The notes beneath the pieces were generated by a model that saw only the letters and a list, made by a program, of their open reading frames with translations, was not told where the DNA came from and did no database searches. 34,014 bases of DNA from positions 1 to 34,014 of the forward strand of contig JAKSHX010000009.1 in the NCBI GenBank assembly GCA_024399155.1, in the 5' to 3' direction. The position numbers were made by a program, and so were the translations under genes. This document shows, piece after piece, positions 1 to 7,793 of this stretch. Numbering within the stretch: position 1 is the first letter of the stretch; every line of letters starts with the position of its first letter. Source of the DNA: an archaeon. GTDB lineage: Archaea > Thermoplasmatota > Thermoplasmata > Methanomassiliicoccales > Methanomethylophilaceae.

Positions 1-39
1 GGGAGTGATGACGAACCAAAATCGCTTCGGGGTTTACGA

Positions 40-261
40 TTACCTCGACTTCATAATTTTCATCCAGCCACCTGACTCATACACTGACAAACGCTTTCTC
101 TCGAGGACGTTTTCGAACTCATCCCAACTGATGACTTCGAGTCTATCGTTAGTACCCTTCGTGAACAGAACACCCGATGTTCCCTTGACTCTTCCGGGCT
201 TAAGACCTTTGTTCTCTGCAATTTTTTTCGCTTTTGCGAGATTGATCTTTTCCATGGCCAT
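40..261 (-). CDS. Small conserved hypothetical protein (73 aa)
   Basis: I do not recognise a named function. The 73-residue product is basic, with an N-terminal Lys/Ala-rich helix-like stretch (residues 1-20) and a C-terminal part rich in aromatic and charged residues ending SGGWMKIMKSR. There is no signal peptide, membrane segment or cysteine. The frame is open further upstream, but I chose the ATG at 261 because a GAGGG Shine-Dalgarno-like run lies about 7 nt before it. The extra upstream residues also do not look like protein. The stop is TAA. The gene stands alone at the window edge, followed upstream (343-707) by a gene-free stretch. A small nucleic-acid-binding protein is possible from the charge, but that is a guess. 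Confidence 0.7.
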   Translation of the reverse strand: MAMEKINLAKAKKIAENKGLKPGRVKGTSGVLFTKGTNDRLEVISWDEFENVLERKRLSVYESGGWMKIMKSR

Positions 262-342
262 TTTTATCCCTCTAATGTACCAGTTGGAATATCCAGGTGC
301 TTGTTTATATAATTTAATACAATGCCTTTTCAGAAATAACAT

Positions 343-707
343 GACGTTGTGGGTAAAGACCTGTTCTTATACTTTGATAATCAGTTTATTTTGAGAATAA
401 GACGTCTGTACGCACTAACTTCAATAATCTGATCGTATCATTACATAACAAGATTTTCAGCTATCAATGAACGTCATGCTCGAAGTCATTAGTGAATAGT
501 AAAATTTTGATTAGTTACTGACAGCCTGTGAATATAAATCTAGATAAACGCTAAGAAGAGTAATTTTATCGACATTTCTCTCTAATTATTACAAAGCAGA
601 TGATAAAATAGTAAATTCATTGCCAAATTTTTAGTGGAATTAAGAAAACTGGAATCGGATGTCGCATATACTATTATCGAAGTGTGACAAATAAGATTAT
701 ACGTCTG
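343..707. other. Gene-free AT-rich interval
   Basis: I see no ORF with start signals, tRNA, or clear repeat here. The stretch is AT-rich with many stops in all frames. It separates the 3' end of the JAMM gene from the upstream side of the small gene at 40-261, so it may hold that gene's promoter and the terminator of the JAMM/NAD-kinase operon. Confidence 0.5.
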
Positions 708-1088
708 TTAGATGTGGTCTATAGTTTCTAGTACCACTTCTTCACCCTTGGAATCATAGGCTTTCCAGCTGTTTCTATCGTACGGTTGACATGTTATAAA
801 ATGTATACCACCCATATTTGCAAACAACAAAATATCTTCATCTGATGCTTTGTTACTGTATCCCGGATGAGAATGCGCAGTGCCGGCTATACTAAAATCA
901 ATGGGGGACATCCATTCTGAAAAGGAGCTATGACTATCCCCATATAATGTTCCAGGAAGCAATATCATCTCGTTGATAACTCCATTTTCCTGTCTAACCA
1001 TGCAAGTAAACTCATTTGGATAACATGCTTTTGCGGATTCATTAAAACTGTCGATAAAATCAATATCTACTGCACGAATTGTTTTCAT
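708..1088 (-). CDS. JAMM/MPN+ (Mov34) family metalloprotease-like protein
   Basis: This 126-residue protein has the JAMM zinc-site pattern: H72-S-H74, seven residues, S82-x-x-D85 (AHSHPGYSNKASDED). A likely catalytic Glu is E26 in YPNEFTCM. JAMM proteins in archaea remove ubiquitin-like modifiers (SAMPs) or act on related isopeptide bonds; that this one does so is inferred. The length is about that of a minimal single JAB domain, with no extra domain or signal peptide. Its ATG (1088-1086) overlaps the TGA of the NADP phosphatase/NAD kinase gene as ATGA, so the two are probably co-transcribed and translationally coupled. It could instead be a deamidase-like or inactive family member, although all metal ligands appear present. 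Confidence 0.85.
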   Translation of the reverse strand: MKTIRAVDIDFIDSFNESAKACYPNEFTCMVRQENGVINEMILLPGTLYGDSHSSFSEWMSPIDFSIAGTAHSHPGYSNKASDEDILLFANMGGIHFITCQPYDRNSWKAYDSKGEEVVLETIDHI

Positions 1089-2707
1089 TGTCGTCTTTCC
1101 AACTTATCCTTTACGCGTCTATAAAAGTCTGTATTAAAAATGATAAATGTGGCAGGATTGATGGATCTAATCATATCAATCTTAGTACCTCCTGGGATAT
1201 GTATCTCTTTTTGTCCATCAATGACAACTATACAACCTTCATTCAAAACAGTTTCTACTGTAACTTTAGTTGATGCTGGAATAACCATCTGGCTGGATGA
1301 AAATTTAAATGCTGCCATCGGTATCATAAGCCATGCGTCAACTTTATAATCTATAATCGGACCGCCAAGGTTCATCGCATATGATGTGGAGCCTGTAGGC
1401 GTAGAAAGAAGAATACCATCAGAACGCACATTCGATGAAAAAGAGTCGTTAACATAGATTTTAAATTGCCTGATCTTTGCGATGGAGTCGGTGTATACCA
1501 CAACCTCATTAAGAGCGTCTCCAAGAATATTACCATTTATCATGGTAGTGATTTTTTCCCTCTTCTGAATAGTATAATTACCTTTGATAAGTCTTTGAAT
1601 CCCACTCTCAATGTTTTCCATATCGATTTCAGCTAAGAACCCTACATCTCCAGCATTTATTCCGATTATCGCAACATTTGTGTTCTGAAGTGTACGAAGA
1701 ATCGTGCCGTCTCCTCCAATAACAATTAAAATATCGATGTCCATTTTGTAGATTGGTAGACCTTTCATCCCAAGTGATTGTGCTAAGTCCTCATCTAAAA
1801 CATATTCTTGATCGCCGAGAATTTCGATCACTTTGCGAGCGATGTTAATTACTGAGGAAATTGTCATGTTGGCACTTATACCATACCTAACTTTCGAAGG
1901 TACTTTTTTTAGAGTGAAATTACTGTTCATTACAAAATCGTAGACACTGCTGTTACTCGTCGCCAAAAAACTAGATCTGTGGGATAAATTAAAAGGCATA
2001 TCGAGGGGTACCCCGTCAAGCGTAAATACTTGGCCTCCCGCTTCCCTAAGTATCAGTGTGCTTGCTGCGATATCGACGATGCGTATGGAATGCTCATAAT
2101 CTCCTAAATCCATCAGGCAACCATCTATTGAGCCTTGCGCTACGTAAATCATCTCTAGTGATGTGCAACCAAGATCTCTGGTAGATCTGATACGTTTTGA
2201 TATAGAATATGCAAATGGTGTTGCACCTGATCCTAAATGTATTATTATCTTCGCTTTTTTTGGGTCGAATGCTTTACTCACTGTAATCTTTTTTCCGTTA
2301 TGAAAAGCTCCCTTACCTTTTTCTGCTGTAAATTCCTCCCCTGTGGCCAGATTTCTTACATACGCAACGTGTACACTATTCAGTGAGCACTTTCCTATTG
2401 CCATAGATATTGTGTACAGCGGAATTCCTGCAATAAAATTAGTTGATCCATCTATTGGGTCCAGGACCAGTGTTTCCGTTCCACCGTTGTCTACATAACC
2501 TATCTCTTCACTTAAAACGTTTAATTGTATGTTATTAGCTGCAATGTACCTTAAAACTGCGTTCTCTGCGATCTTGTCTATCTTGCCAGTCGGTGTACCG
2601 TCTGCTCCAATGCAAACCTCTTTTCCAACATCAACGTCATCAGGTATAGATGTTATCGCTTTGGCAACCTCATCAGCGATTTTTCTTAATATTTGGATCA
2701 TGCGCAT
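1085..2707 (-). CDS. Bifunctional NADP phosphatase / NAD kinase
   Basis: This 540-residue fusion sets the NAD/NADP balance in both directions. Residues 1 to about 260 form an inositol-monophosphatase fold with LDPIDGSTNF (D83, D86 metal ligands), acidic residues near E67-E68 and a second metal Asp near D212. This domain is expected to dephosphorylate NADP. Residues about 265-540 form an ATP-NAD kinase with GGDGT at 331-335 and a Gly-rich SDGILLSTPTGSTSYAMN segment. The same fusion is known from Methanocaldococcus jannaschii (MJ0917). A TATA-like element lies at 2723-2730, about 26 nt from the in-frame ATG at 2701. A leaderless start at 2701, two codons in, is therefore equally possible. The gene overlaps the downstream JAMM gene by ATGA. 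Confidence 0.95.
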   Translation of the reverse strand: MRMIQILRKIADEVAKAITSIPDDVDVGKEVCIGADGTPTGKIDKIAENAVLRYIAANNIQLNVLSEEIGYVDNGGTETLVLDPIDGSTNFIAGIPLYTISMAIGKCSLNSVHVAYVRNLATGEEFTAEKGKGAFHNGKKITVSKAFDPKKAKIIIHLGSGATPFAYSISKRIRSTRDLGCTSLEMIYVAQGSIDGCLMDLGDYEHSIRIVDIAASTLILREAGGQVFTLDGVPLDMPFNLSHRSSFLATSNSSVYDFVMNSNFTLKKVPSKVRYGISANMTISSVINIARKVIEILGDQEYVLDEDLAQSLGMKGLPIYKMDIDILIVIGGDGTILRTLQNTNVAIIGINAGDVGFLAEIDMENIESGIQRLIKGNYTIQKREKITTMINGNILGDALNEVVVYTDSIAKIRQFKIYVNDSFSSNVRSDGILLSTPTGSTSYAMNLGGPIIDYKVDAWLMIPMAAFKFSSSQMVIPASTKVTVETVLNEGCIVVIDGQKEIHIPGGTKIDMIRSINPATFIIFNTDFYRRVKDKLERRQ

Positions 2708-2722
2708 AACACTGCATTGTAG

Positions 2723-2730
2723 GTTATAAA
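2723..2730 (-). promoter_or_regulatory. TATA box for the NAD kinase fusion operon
   Basis: On the minus strand the sequence reads TTTATAAC. Its centre is about 26 nt from the ATG codon at 2701 and 20 nt from the one at 2707. That spacing fits an archaeal TATA box driving a leaderless transcript. It is identified by eye only. Confidence 0.5.
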
Positions 2731-3132
2731 CACACAGTACGGGACGTCACGCCGTGCCTGCATAAAAGTTTTGGATGTTTTGTACGACATCATGTGTCAA
2801 AAGATGGCATTGTGTAATATCAAGTTATCCATAATGAATGTGAAACACGCATCCGTAAACTGCTGTAATACAAGGAACAAAATTATGTGTGTTAGATGGA
2901 TATTTATTCTGTTTGCGTAGGTGTTATAAAAAATAAAATACTGTCTGAGTTCATATTAATCTATTTAGATTTGACAAAGGTCATCAGCAAAAGTGGTAAA
3001 TCGGCTAGGATACTGAATAATCCAAAAATATTCATTATTGGAGCAACACTTATGCACAGACACGAGTCGGGAAAAGTGATTATTTTATACAAACAACACA
3101 AAGCTGTGACATATATGAATAATTGAGATAAA
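2731..3132. other. Intergenic region between divergent NAD kinase and Nudix genes
   Basis: About 400 bases with no gene I can support. A 76-codon reading frame (2896-3126) lies just upstream of and in the same frame as the Nudix gene, but its composition is not protein-like. A TATA-like ACATATATGA near 3109-3117 is suitably placed to start transcription close to the Nudix ATG. Confidence 0.45.
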
Positions 3133-3588
3133 ATGTGGGGGCTACTATCAACGTTAAAAACATTTAAGGAATTTAGACAAAAAATGCAAAATATTCAAAA
3201 AGCTAATCTTAACATTCGTAAAGGATTTCATAAAGTGACTGTCACCGAGAAAAGACGGACAACATACTGTGTTGTCTTAGATAAAAAAAGATTTTTGATG
3301 GTTTATAATACTAAGCGTAATGGGTGGGAAATGCCTGGCGGAAAAATTGAAAAGAATGAAACTGTTGAAGAGGCAGCGAGAAGAGAATGTCTTGAAGAGT
3401 CTGGATACGATGTGGATGTCATAGCGACACGTGATGTCGGTTATTGTAACGTGTGTGCTTGCAAGCTTAAATATAAAGTTTCGAACGGTGAAATGCAATC
3501 TGAATTGTTTGATAAACTCCCTAGTAATTTGTCGTTTGGACCTGACGAATACAAAAATGTTATCAGCTGGGCTAGGTCCATTCTATGA
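3133..3588 (+). CDS. Nudix hydrolase
   Basis: The 151-residue protein contains a complete Nudix box, GGKIEKNETVEEAARRECLE followed by ESGY (about residues 73-96). It is preceded by a beta-strand region and the typical GWEMPGG turn. Nudix enzymes hydrolyse nucleoside diphosphates linked to another moiety; the substrate cannot be read from sequence. Residues 1-35 form a basic, helix-prone N-terminal extension. The ATG at 3181 (residue 17) is an alternative start. A TATA-like element near 3109-3117 supports initiation around 3133. The C-terminus (GPDEYKNVISWAR) resembles other small Nudix proteins. The gene is monocistronic or read into rps15 after about 90 bases. Confidence 0.88.
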   Translation: MWGLLSTLKTFKEFRQKMQNIQKANLNIRKGFHKVTVTEKRRTTYCVVLDKKRFLMVYNTKRNGWEMPGGKIEKNETVEEAARRECLEESGYDVDVIATRDVGYCNVCACKLKYKVSNGEMQSELFDKLPSNLSFGPDEYKNVISWARSIL

Positions 3589-3615
3589 CTAAGCGATATT
3601 ATTTAGACTGCCCAA

Positions 3616-3624
3616 TTTAAATAT
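3616..3624 (+). promoter_or_regulatory. TATA box for the rps15 operon
   Basis: TTTAAATAT lies about 60 nt before the rps15 ATG, predicting transcription start near 3646 and a leader of roughly 35 nt. A perfect 13-bp palindrome sits immediately downstream (3630-3642). Identified by eye. Confidence 0.5.
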
Positions 3625-3629
3625 AAGAA

Positions 3630-3642
3630 CATGATAATCATG
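3630..3642. promoter_or_regulatory. Palindrome between TATA box and predicted start of rps15 transcript
   Basis: CATGAT-A-ATCATG is a perfect 6-1-6 dyad placed between the TATA box and the predicted transcription start. A repressor bound here would block RNA polymerase. No cognate regulator is visible in the window. Confidence 0.35.
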
Positions 3643-3680
3643 ATTTGGTCTTGGAATCAAATTGTTCAGAGAGATGGTTT

Positions 3681-4127
3681 ATGTCAAAAATGCGTATGAG
3701 GAAGAAAGACGGTGCGTGTCCGCTGGTTACTGAGAATCCTGCGTGGGTTGCCCTGTCATCAGTTGAAATAAAAAACATGGTTGTGAAAATGGCAAAAGAC
3801 GGTAACAATTCCGCGGTTATTGGACTCATGCTTAGAGATCAGTATGGTGTTCCTGATGTCAAACTTGCAACTGGAAGGACGATTACGGCCATCATGAAAG
3901 AAAATGGAGTTGCATCTGCTCTTCCTGAAGATTTATCTAATCTCATGAAACGCGCTATCAATCTCAATACTCATCTTAAAGAAAATCACGGGGATGTTTC
4001 TAGTAAAAGAGGGCTTATGCTCATTGAGTCAAAAATTAGAAGACTAGAACGTTATTATAAGATGAACAAAGTTCTTTCAGAAGATTGGAAGTATTCACTT
4101 AGTACGGCAGAACTTATGCTTAAGTGA
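3681..4127 (+). CDS. rps15: 30S ribosomal protein S15
   Basis: The 148-residue product matches archaeal/eukaryotic S15 (the S13e-like form). It has the basic N-terminal extension (MSKMRMRKKDG...), the helix with MVVKMAKDGNNSAVIGLMLR, and the C-terminal LMLIESKIRRLERYYK segment that binds 16S rRNA helices. The frame is open to 3645, but the ATG at 3681 has GAGATGG a few bases upstream and matches the family N-terminus. It is followed after 7 bases by a RecJ-like nuclease gene. That S15-DHH pairing is common in euryarchaea and supports both calls. The stop is TGA. Confidence 0.97.
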   Translation: MSKMRMRKKDGACPLVTENPAWVALSSVEIKNMVVKMAKDGNNSAVIGLMLRDQYGVPDVKLATGRTITAIMKENGVASALPEDLSNLMKRAINLNTHLKENHGDVSSKRGLMLIESKIRRLERYYKMNKVLSEDWKYSLSTAELMLK

Positions 4128-4134
4128 GGACGAC

Positions 4135-5481
4135 ATGGACGTCCCCTCCAAACTTACTTTCCGTTTATCTAGAGCTGTTGATATCGTTCGTAACCATGAT
4201 TTTATTCAAGTTTACTCGCATTATGATGCTGACGGTCTTTCCGCCGCCAGTATCGTGGCGAAGGTCCTCATTAGGGCAGGTAAGGAATTTAGAATTACTA
4301 TTTTCACTTCTTTGGAGGAAGAATCTGTGCGGGTTATCAAAGAATGCGCATATGATTGCATACTCATAACCGATCTTGGGGCATCTTATATAAAGGAACT
4401 AGAAGAACTCAATAAGAGTGTTATTGTTCTTGATCACCATGTTATACACGAAGATTCCGATAAGGTATGTTACGTAAATCCTCATCTTGTGGGCATTGAT
4501 GGCTCTTCTGGTGCATGTGGTGCAACCATGGCATTCTTATTTGGTATATCTATGGACCCTGATAATTGGGATCTTGTGCAAATAGCATTCATTGGTATTA
4601 CCGGCGACAAACAACATCTAAGAGGGATTAGCGGGTTGAATTTATATCTTCTAAATGAAGGGATGAAAAGAAATTTTATTACACAATGTGAGGGGTCCCT
4701 CATACCACCCGGTCAAATATCAAAATCACTATTCTATAGCACTGAACCTTATATTAGAGGTATATCAGGAAATAAAGTCGAGGTTGATGTTTTCCTTAAA
4801 AGTGTTCACATATCTGGAGACAAAGACTTAAAAACCATGACCAAAAATGAAAAAAGGATACTGTCGTCCATAATCGCTATGAAATTGATAGAACAAGGCG
4901 TTACACTTCAAGCAATGATTGAAGTCTCCAGAACCAGATATTACCTTAAAGACTGGCAAATGGATGCAGAATCAATGGCTGAACTTTTAGATGCCTGTGG
5001 ACGCATGAGTACCCAAGGCACTGGCATAGCGATGTGTATTGGCAGTAATGATGATTTACTTAAAGCCGTCGAACTTAAAGATCAGTATAGTAAAAATCTT
5101 ATTGATGCCACATTAAAAATTGATAGGGAAGGCATCAAAGAACTGGAAAATCTTCAATACTTTGATTCTACCGAAACCGGTTTAACAGGTGTACTTTGCC
5201 ACATTGTAATGTACTATATTGGTAAACCCAGTAAACCCACCATAGGAATTCATAGATCTAGTGTAAAAACGAAGTTATCAGGAAGAGCGACTTATGAATT
5301 ACTCGACAGAGGTGTAGATCTTTCACTTGCATTGTCTGAATCAACAAAAATTTTTGGTGGGGAGGGTGGTGGGCACAACATTGCCAGTGGAGGTTCGATA
5401 AAGCCGGGTACTGAAGAGGACTTTATCAAAAATCTTAATATGATAATCGGTGACCAACTTAGTTCCGCCAGGTCACGTTGA
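4135..5481 (+). CDS. Archaeal RecJ-like / GINS-associated DHH single-strand exonuclease
   Basis: This 448-residue DHH-family phosphoesterase shows motif I SHYDADGLSAAS (D31, D33), motif II around D80, motif III DHH at 100-102, and the C-terminal DHHA1-type motif GGEGGGHNIASGG (about 405-417). Archaeal members act on single-stranded nucleic acid, and some (GAN/RecJ) associate with the GINS-MCM replicative helicase. The ATG at 4135 follows a GAGGA element and lies 7 bases after rps15, so the two are probably one operon. The 3' end overlaps the convergent kae1 gene by 23 bases. Whether this paralogue is the GINS-bound one cannot be told without comparing all DHH genes in the genome. Confidence 0.92.
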   Translation: MDVPSKLTFRLSRAVDIVRNHDFIQVYSHYDADGLSAASIVAKVLIRAGKEFRITIFTSLEEESVRVIKECAYDCILITDLGASYIKELEELNKSVIVLDHHVIHEDSDKVCYVNPHLVGIDGSSGACGATMAFLFGISMDPDNWDLVQIAFIGITGDKQHLRGISGLNLYLLNEGMKRNFITQCEGSLIPPGQISKSLFYSTEPYIRGISGNKVEVDVFLKSVHISGDKDLKTMTKNEKRILSSIIAMKLIEQGVTLQAMIEVSRTRYYLKDWQMDAESMAELLDACGRMSTQGTGIAMCIGSNDDLLKAVELKDQYSKNLIDATLKIDREGIKELENLQYFDSTETGLTGVLCHIVMYYIGKPSKPTIGIHRSSVKTKLSGRATYELLDRGVDLSLALSESTKIFGGEGGGHNIASGGSIKPGTEEDFIKNLNMIIGDQLSSARSR

Positions 5482-6442
5482 CTTTATCTGTCCTAAATTT
5501 TTGTTCTACCATTGTATCGGCGATAGACATACGCACCCCAGAGGAATACATCAGATTGCCCAACCATGCAATCATAACGCCATTATCCGCACAAAGTTTC
5601 TTATCCGGTGCATATACCTTCGCTCCACGTTCGTCAACCATTTTACCAATCATTTCTCTGAGACGCATATTCTGAATAACGCCACCACCGAGTAAAACTT
5701 CTTTTTTTCCAGTATGTGACATTGCTCTTTCAGTGACCTCGGCTAACATTGCGAAACATGTTTCTTGAATTGAAAACGCTATATCTTCAAGGCGACACCC
5801 TTTTCTATGAAGTGCCAACGCGGCAGTCATAATACCTGAAAATGACATGTCCATACCCTTAACTGAGTATGGTAATTCTAACAATTCGTCACCATCTTTT
5901 GCTAATTCTTCGATCACAGGACCGGCATAGTAACCTAGTCCAAGTTCTCTACCCAATTTATCCAACATGTTTCCAATACCTATATCGAGAGTTTCACCAA
6001 AAATACGATATTTCCTATTAGAGAAAGATATAATTTGGGTATTTCCACCTGATACATAAAGTAACATAGGATCTGTACAACCGGTTGTAGCCCTTCCAAT
6101 CTCAACATGTGCTACACAGTGATTTACGCCTATTATCGGCTTATTAAGAATGATTGATAAAGATCTAGCTGCAGTGGCAGCAACTCTGAGACATGGTCCA
6201 AGTCCAGGCCCTTTGGAAAAAGAGATCAAATCAATCTCCTTCATCGTTACTCCAGATTCTTCTAATGCCTTAAGTATAAGTGAGGATACGACATCTGCGT
6301 GATGATTAGCCGCCTCTCTTGGATGGAGCCCTCCTCGAGGTGGTCTATACATATTCAAAACATTAGCAAGAATTTTTTTATCACTATCTACAATACCTAT
6401 ACCCAGGGTATGTGCTGTGCCCTCGATACCTAAAGTTATCAT
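5459..6442 (-). CDS. kae1: tRNA N6-adenosine threonylcarbamoyltransferase (Kae1)
   Basis: The 327-residue protein is the catalytic subunit of the KEOPS complex, which transfers threonylcarbamoyl to A37 of ANN-decoding tRNAs. It has the ASKHA fold start MITLGIEGTAHTLGIGI, the metal-binding H108 and H112 in NHCVAHVEIGR, the SGGNTQI loop (131-137), and a late Asp in CADNGVMIAW. Length is that of Kae1 alone. There is no Bud32 kinase domain fused at the C-terminus, unlike many euryarchaeal orthologues. The ATG abuts the TAA of the upstream thioredoxin-like gene (TAAATG), so the pair is one operon. The 3' end overlaps the convergent recJ-like gene. Confidence 0.96.
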   Translation of the reverse strand: MITLGIEGTAHTLGIGIVDSDKKILANVLNMYRPPRGGLHPREAANHHADVVSSLILKALEESGVTMKEIDLISFSKGPGLGPCLRVAATAARSLSIILNKPIIGVNHCVAHVEIGRATTGCTDPMLLYVSGGNTQIISFSNRKYRIFGETLDIGIGNMLDKLGRELGLGYYAGPVIEELAKDGDELLELPYSVKGMDMSFSGIMTAALALHRKGCRLEDIAFSIQETCFAMLAEVTERAMSHTGKKEVLLGGGVIQNMRLREMIGKMVDERGAKVYAPDKKLCADNGVMIAWLGNLMYSSGVRMSIADTMVEQKFRTDKVNVTWRN

Positions 6443-6688
6443 TTACTGACCAATTGAAAGTTTTTTAAGATATTTTAAAGTGGGTCCGGCTCCTTCAGAA
6501 ACTATTTCATCATCGACAACAAGAACGGGAAATCCTTTATCAAGTACCCCGTAAAAGGCTCCTTCTGCAAGATTCTCTGATGATTCTTCAACATTTATGG
6601 TGAGAATAGAAATTTCTGAGGGAATTCTTTCTTTGACAAACGTGCACTTCTCACAGTTATTTTTGGTAAACAGCTTAATGTTAACCAT
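6443..6688 (-). CDS. Glutaredoxin/thioredoxin-like CxxC protein
   Basis: This is a small thioredoxin-fold protein of 81 residues from the ATG at 6688 (a GTG two codons earlier is also possible). Strand 1 is MVNIKLFTK, the redox motif is C12-E-K-C15, a cis-proline lies in KGFPVLVVDDE, and a Gly-rich turn precedes the last helix. This order matches archaeal glutaredoxin-like disulphide carriers, so thiol-disulphide exchange in the cytoplasm is the likely role. It has no signal peptide. Its TAA directly touches the kae1 ATG, which implies translational coupling; a link between this redox protein and t6A synthesis is not established. Confidence 0.8.
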   Translation of the reverse strand: MVNIKLFTKNNCEKCTFVKERIPSEISILTINVEESSENLAEGAFYGVLDKGFPVLVVDDEIVSEGAGPTLKYLKKLSIGQ

Positions 6689-6819
6689 AAACACGCTATA
6701 CTAGAGATTGGTTAATAACTTGCGGTCTTGTTTTATTCAATGATAAGCCAAAAGAGTATTGTTGATATTTTAGAATATCATAATCATTAATAACAGGGAA
6801 CTATATCAGCGATATCGTT

Positions 6820-6892
6820 GGGCTCGTGGTCTAGGGGTTATGACGTCACATTGACATTGTGAAGGTCGCCGGTTCAAATCCGGCCGGGCCCA
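6820..6892 (+). tRNA. tRNA-Val (anticodon GAC)
   Basis: Acceptor GGGCTCG pairs with CGGGCCC (with T-G wobble). The anticodon stem TCACA/TGTGA closes the loop TTGACAT with anticodon GAC at 6853-6855, and the T arm is GCCGG-TTCAAAT-CCGGC. The discriminator is A and CCA is not encoded. There is no intron. Confidence 0.96.
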
Positions 6893-7210
6893 CTATACAT
6901 TTCTGAAGTTTTATTTGGCGCTGTGTCGGACTTACGACTTTTCGTACACATTGAAAATTCTTATTGCCTATCCATGATGGTCGAACTTTTACAAAATTGC
7001 ATTGTGTTTCGAAAACAGCATTCGTCTTGATGTGTCTAATCGTAAAATTTGAGGAAAAATCTATCTGTCATTTTTGTATTTGTGGAAGGCACCTGATGCA
7101 GAGCATTCATAACGATAGGTAAAAAGGTCCTGTGTTGCTTACTTTATCACACTAAAATCACCAACGAAATCGCTCGGTGTTGAAAAGGCATTTCCCATTC
7201 GTCTTTTTGA
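6893..7210. other. Gene-free interval after tRNA-Val
   Basis: No reading frame longer than about 20 codons with a start signal, and no RNA I recognise. It lies downstream of both tRNA-Val (plus strand) and the convergent 55-codon gene (minus strand), so terminators are expected here. Confidence 0.45.
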
Positions 7211-7378
7211 TCATTTTAAAACACTCGGTCTGCTTTTATAAAAATCGCAAGTATTATAATCACGATCTTTAACACAGATTTCATAGTCTGCTATTTTTAA
7301 TAATTGCCTGACACGTTTAGCTTTGCATAAAATACATCTGCCGTCGTCAGCATGCCATAAACATCTTTCTAGCGTCAT
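7211..7378 (-). CDS. 55-aa Cys-rich small protein, coupled to the preceding gene
   Basis: I do not recognise this protein. The 55 codons begin with an ATG (7378-7376) that overlaps the TGA of the preceding gene (7377-7375) as ATGA. This is the usual sign of translational coupling and the main reason to believe it. The product has Cys at 6, 15, 18, 35 and 44 plus His9. The spacings C6-x2-H9 and C15-x2-C18 suggest a zinc or iron-sulphur site, and the tail TCDFYKSRP resembles the ends of small metal-binding proteins. Charge is basic overall and there is no membrane segment. The stop is TGA. A short spurious frame is possible but unlikely given the cysteine pattern and overlap. Confidence 0.6.
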   Translation of the reverse strand: MTLERCLWHADDGRCILCKAKRVRQLLKIADYEICVKDRDYNTCDFYKSRPSVLK

Positions 7379-7710
7379 TTAACTTTCTCGAAACTTACCG
7401 TATTTTCTCCAATCTCTTTTGCACGAGACTTAGAGAGCATTCCAGCTTCCAACCATGCCGCATTTATCACGCCATTGGGTACAAGACATGTCATAGTAAC
7501 ACGCTCACAGTTGTCATATGAAAAAATTTTGCTACTACGTATGTCAGTCAAGTCATTCATCGTTAGTGTGTCACCGAGTAATTTTCTATATTCTTTGACT
7601 TCCGGACAATTTGATGCTATATGAAGGTAAAAATCACCATCTTCTTTTTGTTTTACGGTTATTTTATGAATCTTATTGCAAAATTTCATGTGAACAACAA
7701 CAACTGCCAT
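7375..7710 (-). CDS. Conserved hypothetical protein, DUF6951-like
   Basis: The 111-residue protein resembles a small methanogen family (I believe DUF6951). It has an N-terminal strand with a Cys (C11), a central segment with C35, and a C-terminal half with C68 and C75 ahead of a Leu-Glu-Ala-Gly-Leu-like helix (WLEAGMLSKSRAKEI). The function is unknown to me. The four cysteines may bind metal, and there is no signal peptide. The ATG at 7710 fits the family's N-terminus. A good TATA box at 7720-7729, however, predicts transcription start near 7698, which would favour the ATG at 7689 (residue 8). It overlaps the downstream 55-codon gene by ATGA. Confidence 0.72.
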   Translation of the reverse strand: MAVVVVHMKFCNKIHKITVKQKEDGDFYLHIASNCPEVKEYRKLLGDTLTMNDLTDIRSSKIFSYDNCERVTMTCLVPNGVINAAWLEAGMLSKSRAKEIGENTVSFEKVK

Positions 7711-7719
7711 AATTTTGGA

Positions 7720-7729
7720 TTTATATATA
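7720..7729 (-). promoter_or_regulatory. TATA box for the DUF6951-like gene
   Basis: TATATATAAA on the minus strand is a strong archaeal TATA match. Its centre is only about 14 nt from the ATG at 7710 but about 35 nt from the one at 7689. The usual 26-nt spacing to the transcription start therefore favours the shorter protein start. Confidence 0.5.
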
Positions 7730-7793
7730 CAATAATTAATAGTATCGTTTCATATCAAAAATCATTAATGGTCAATTATCAATATGATGAATT

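Noticed and set aside
5-74. GTGATGA at 5-11 and CTGA near 71 as C and D boxes of a small guide RNA
   Set aside because: No internal D'/C' pair at proper spacing, and the stretch overlaps the coding region on the other strand.
2896-3126. A 76-codon plus-strand frame just before and in the same frame as the Nudix gene, separated by a TGA
   Set aside because: Composition is Ile/Lys-rich and unlike a family member, with no ribosome-binding site, and a TATA-like element sits near its end. An in-frame stop inside a longer Nudix gene seemed less likely than chance.
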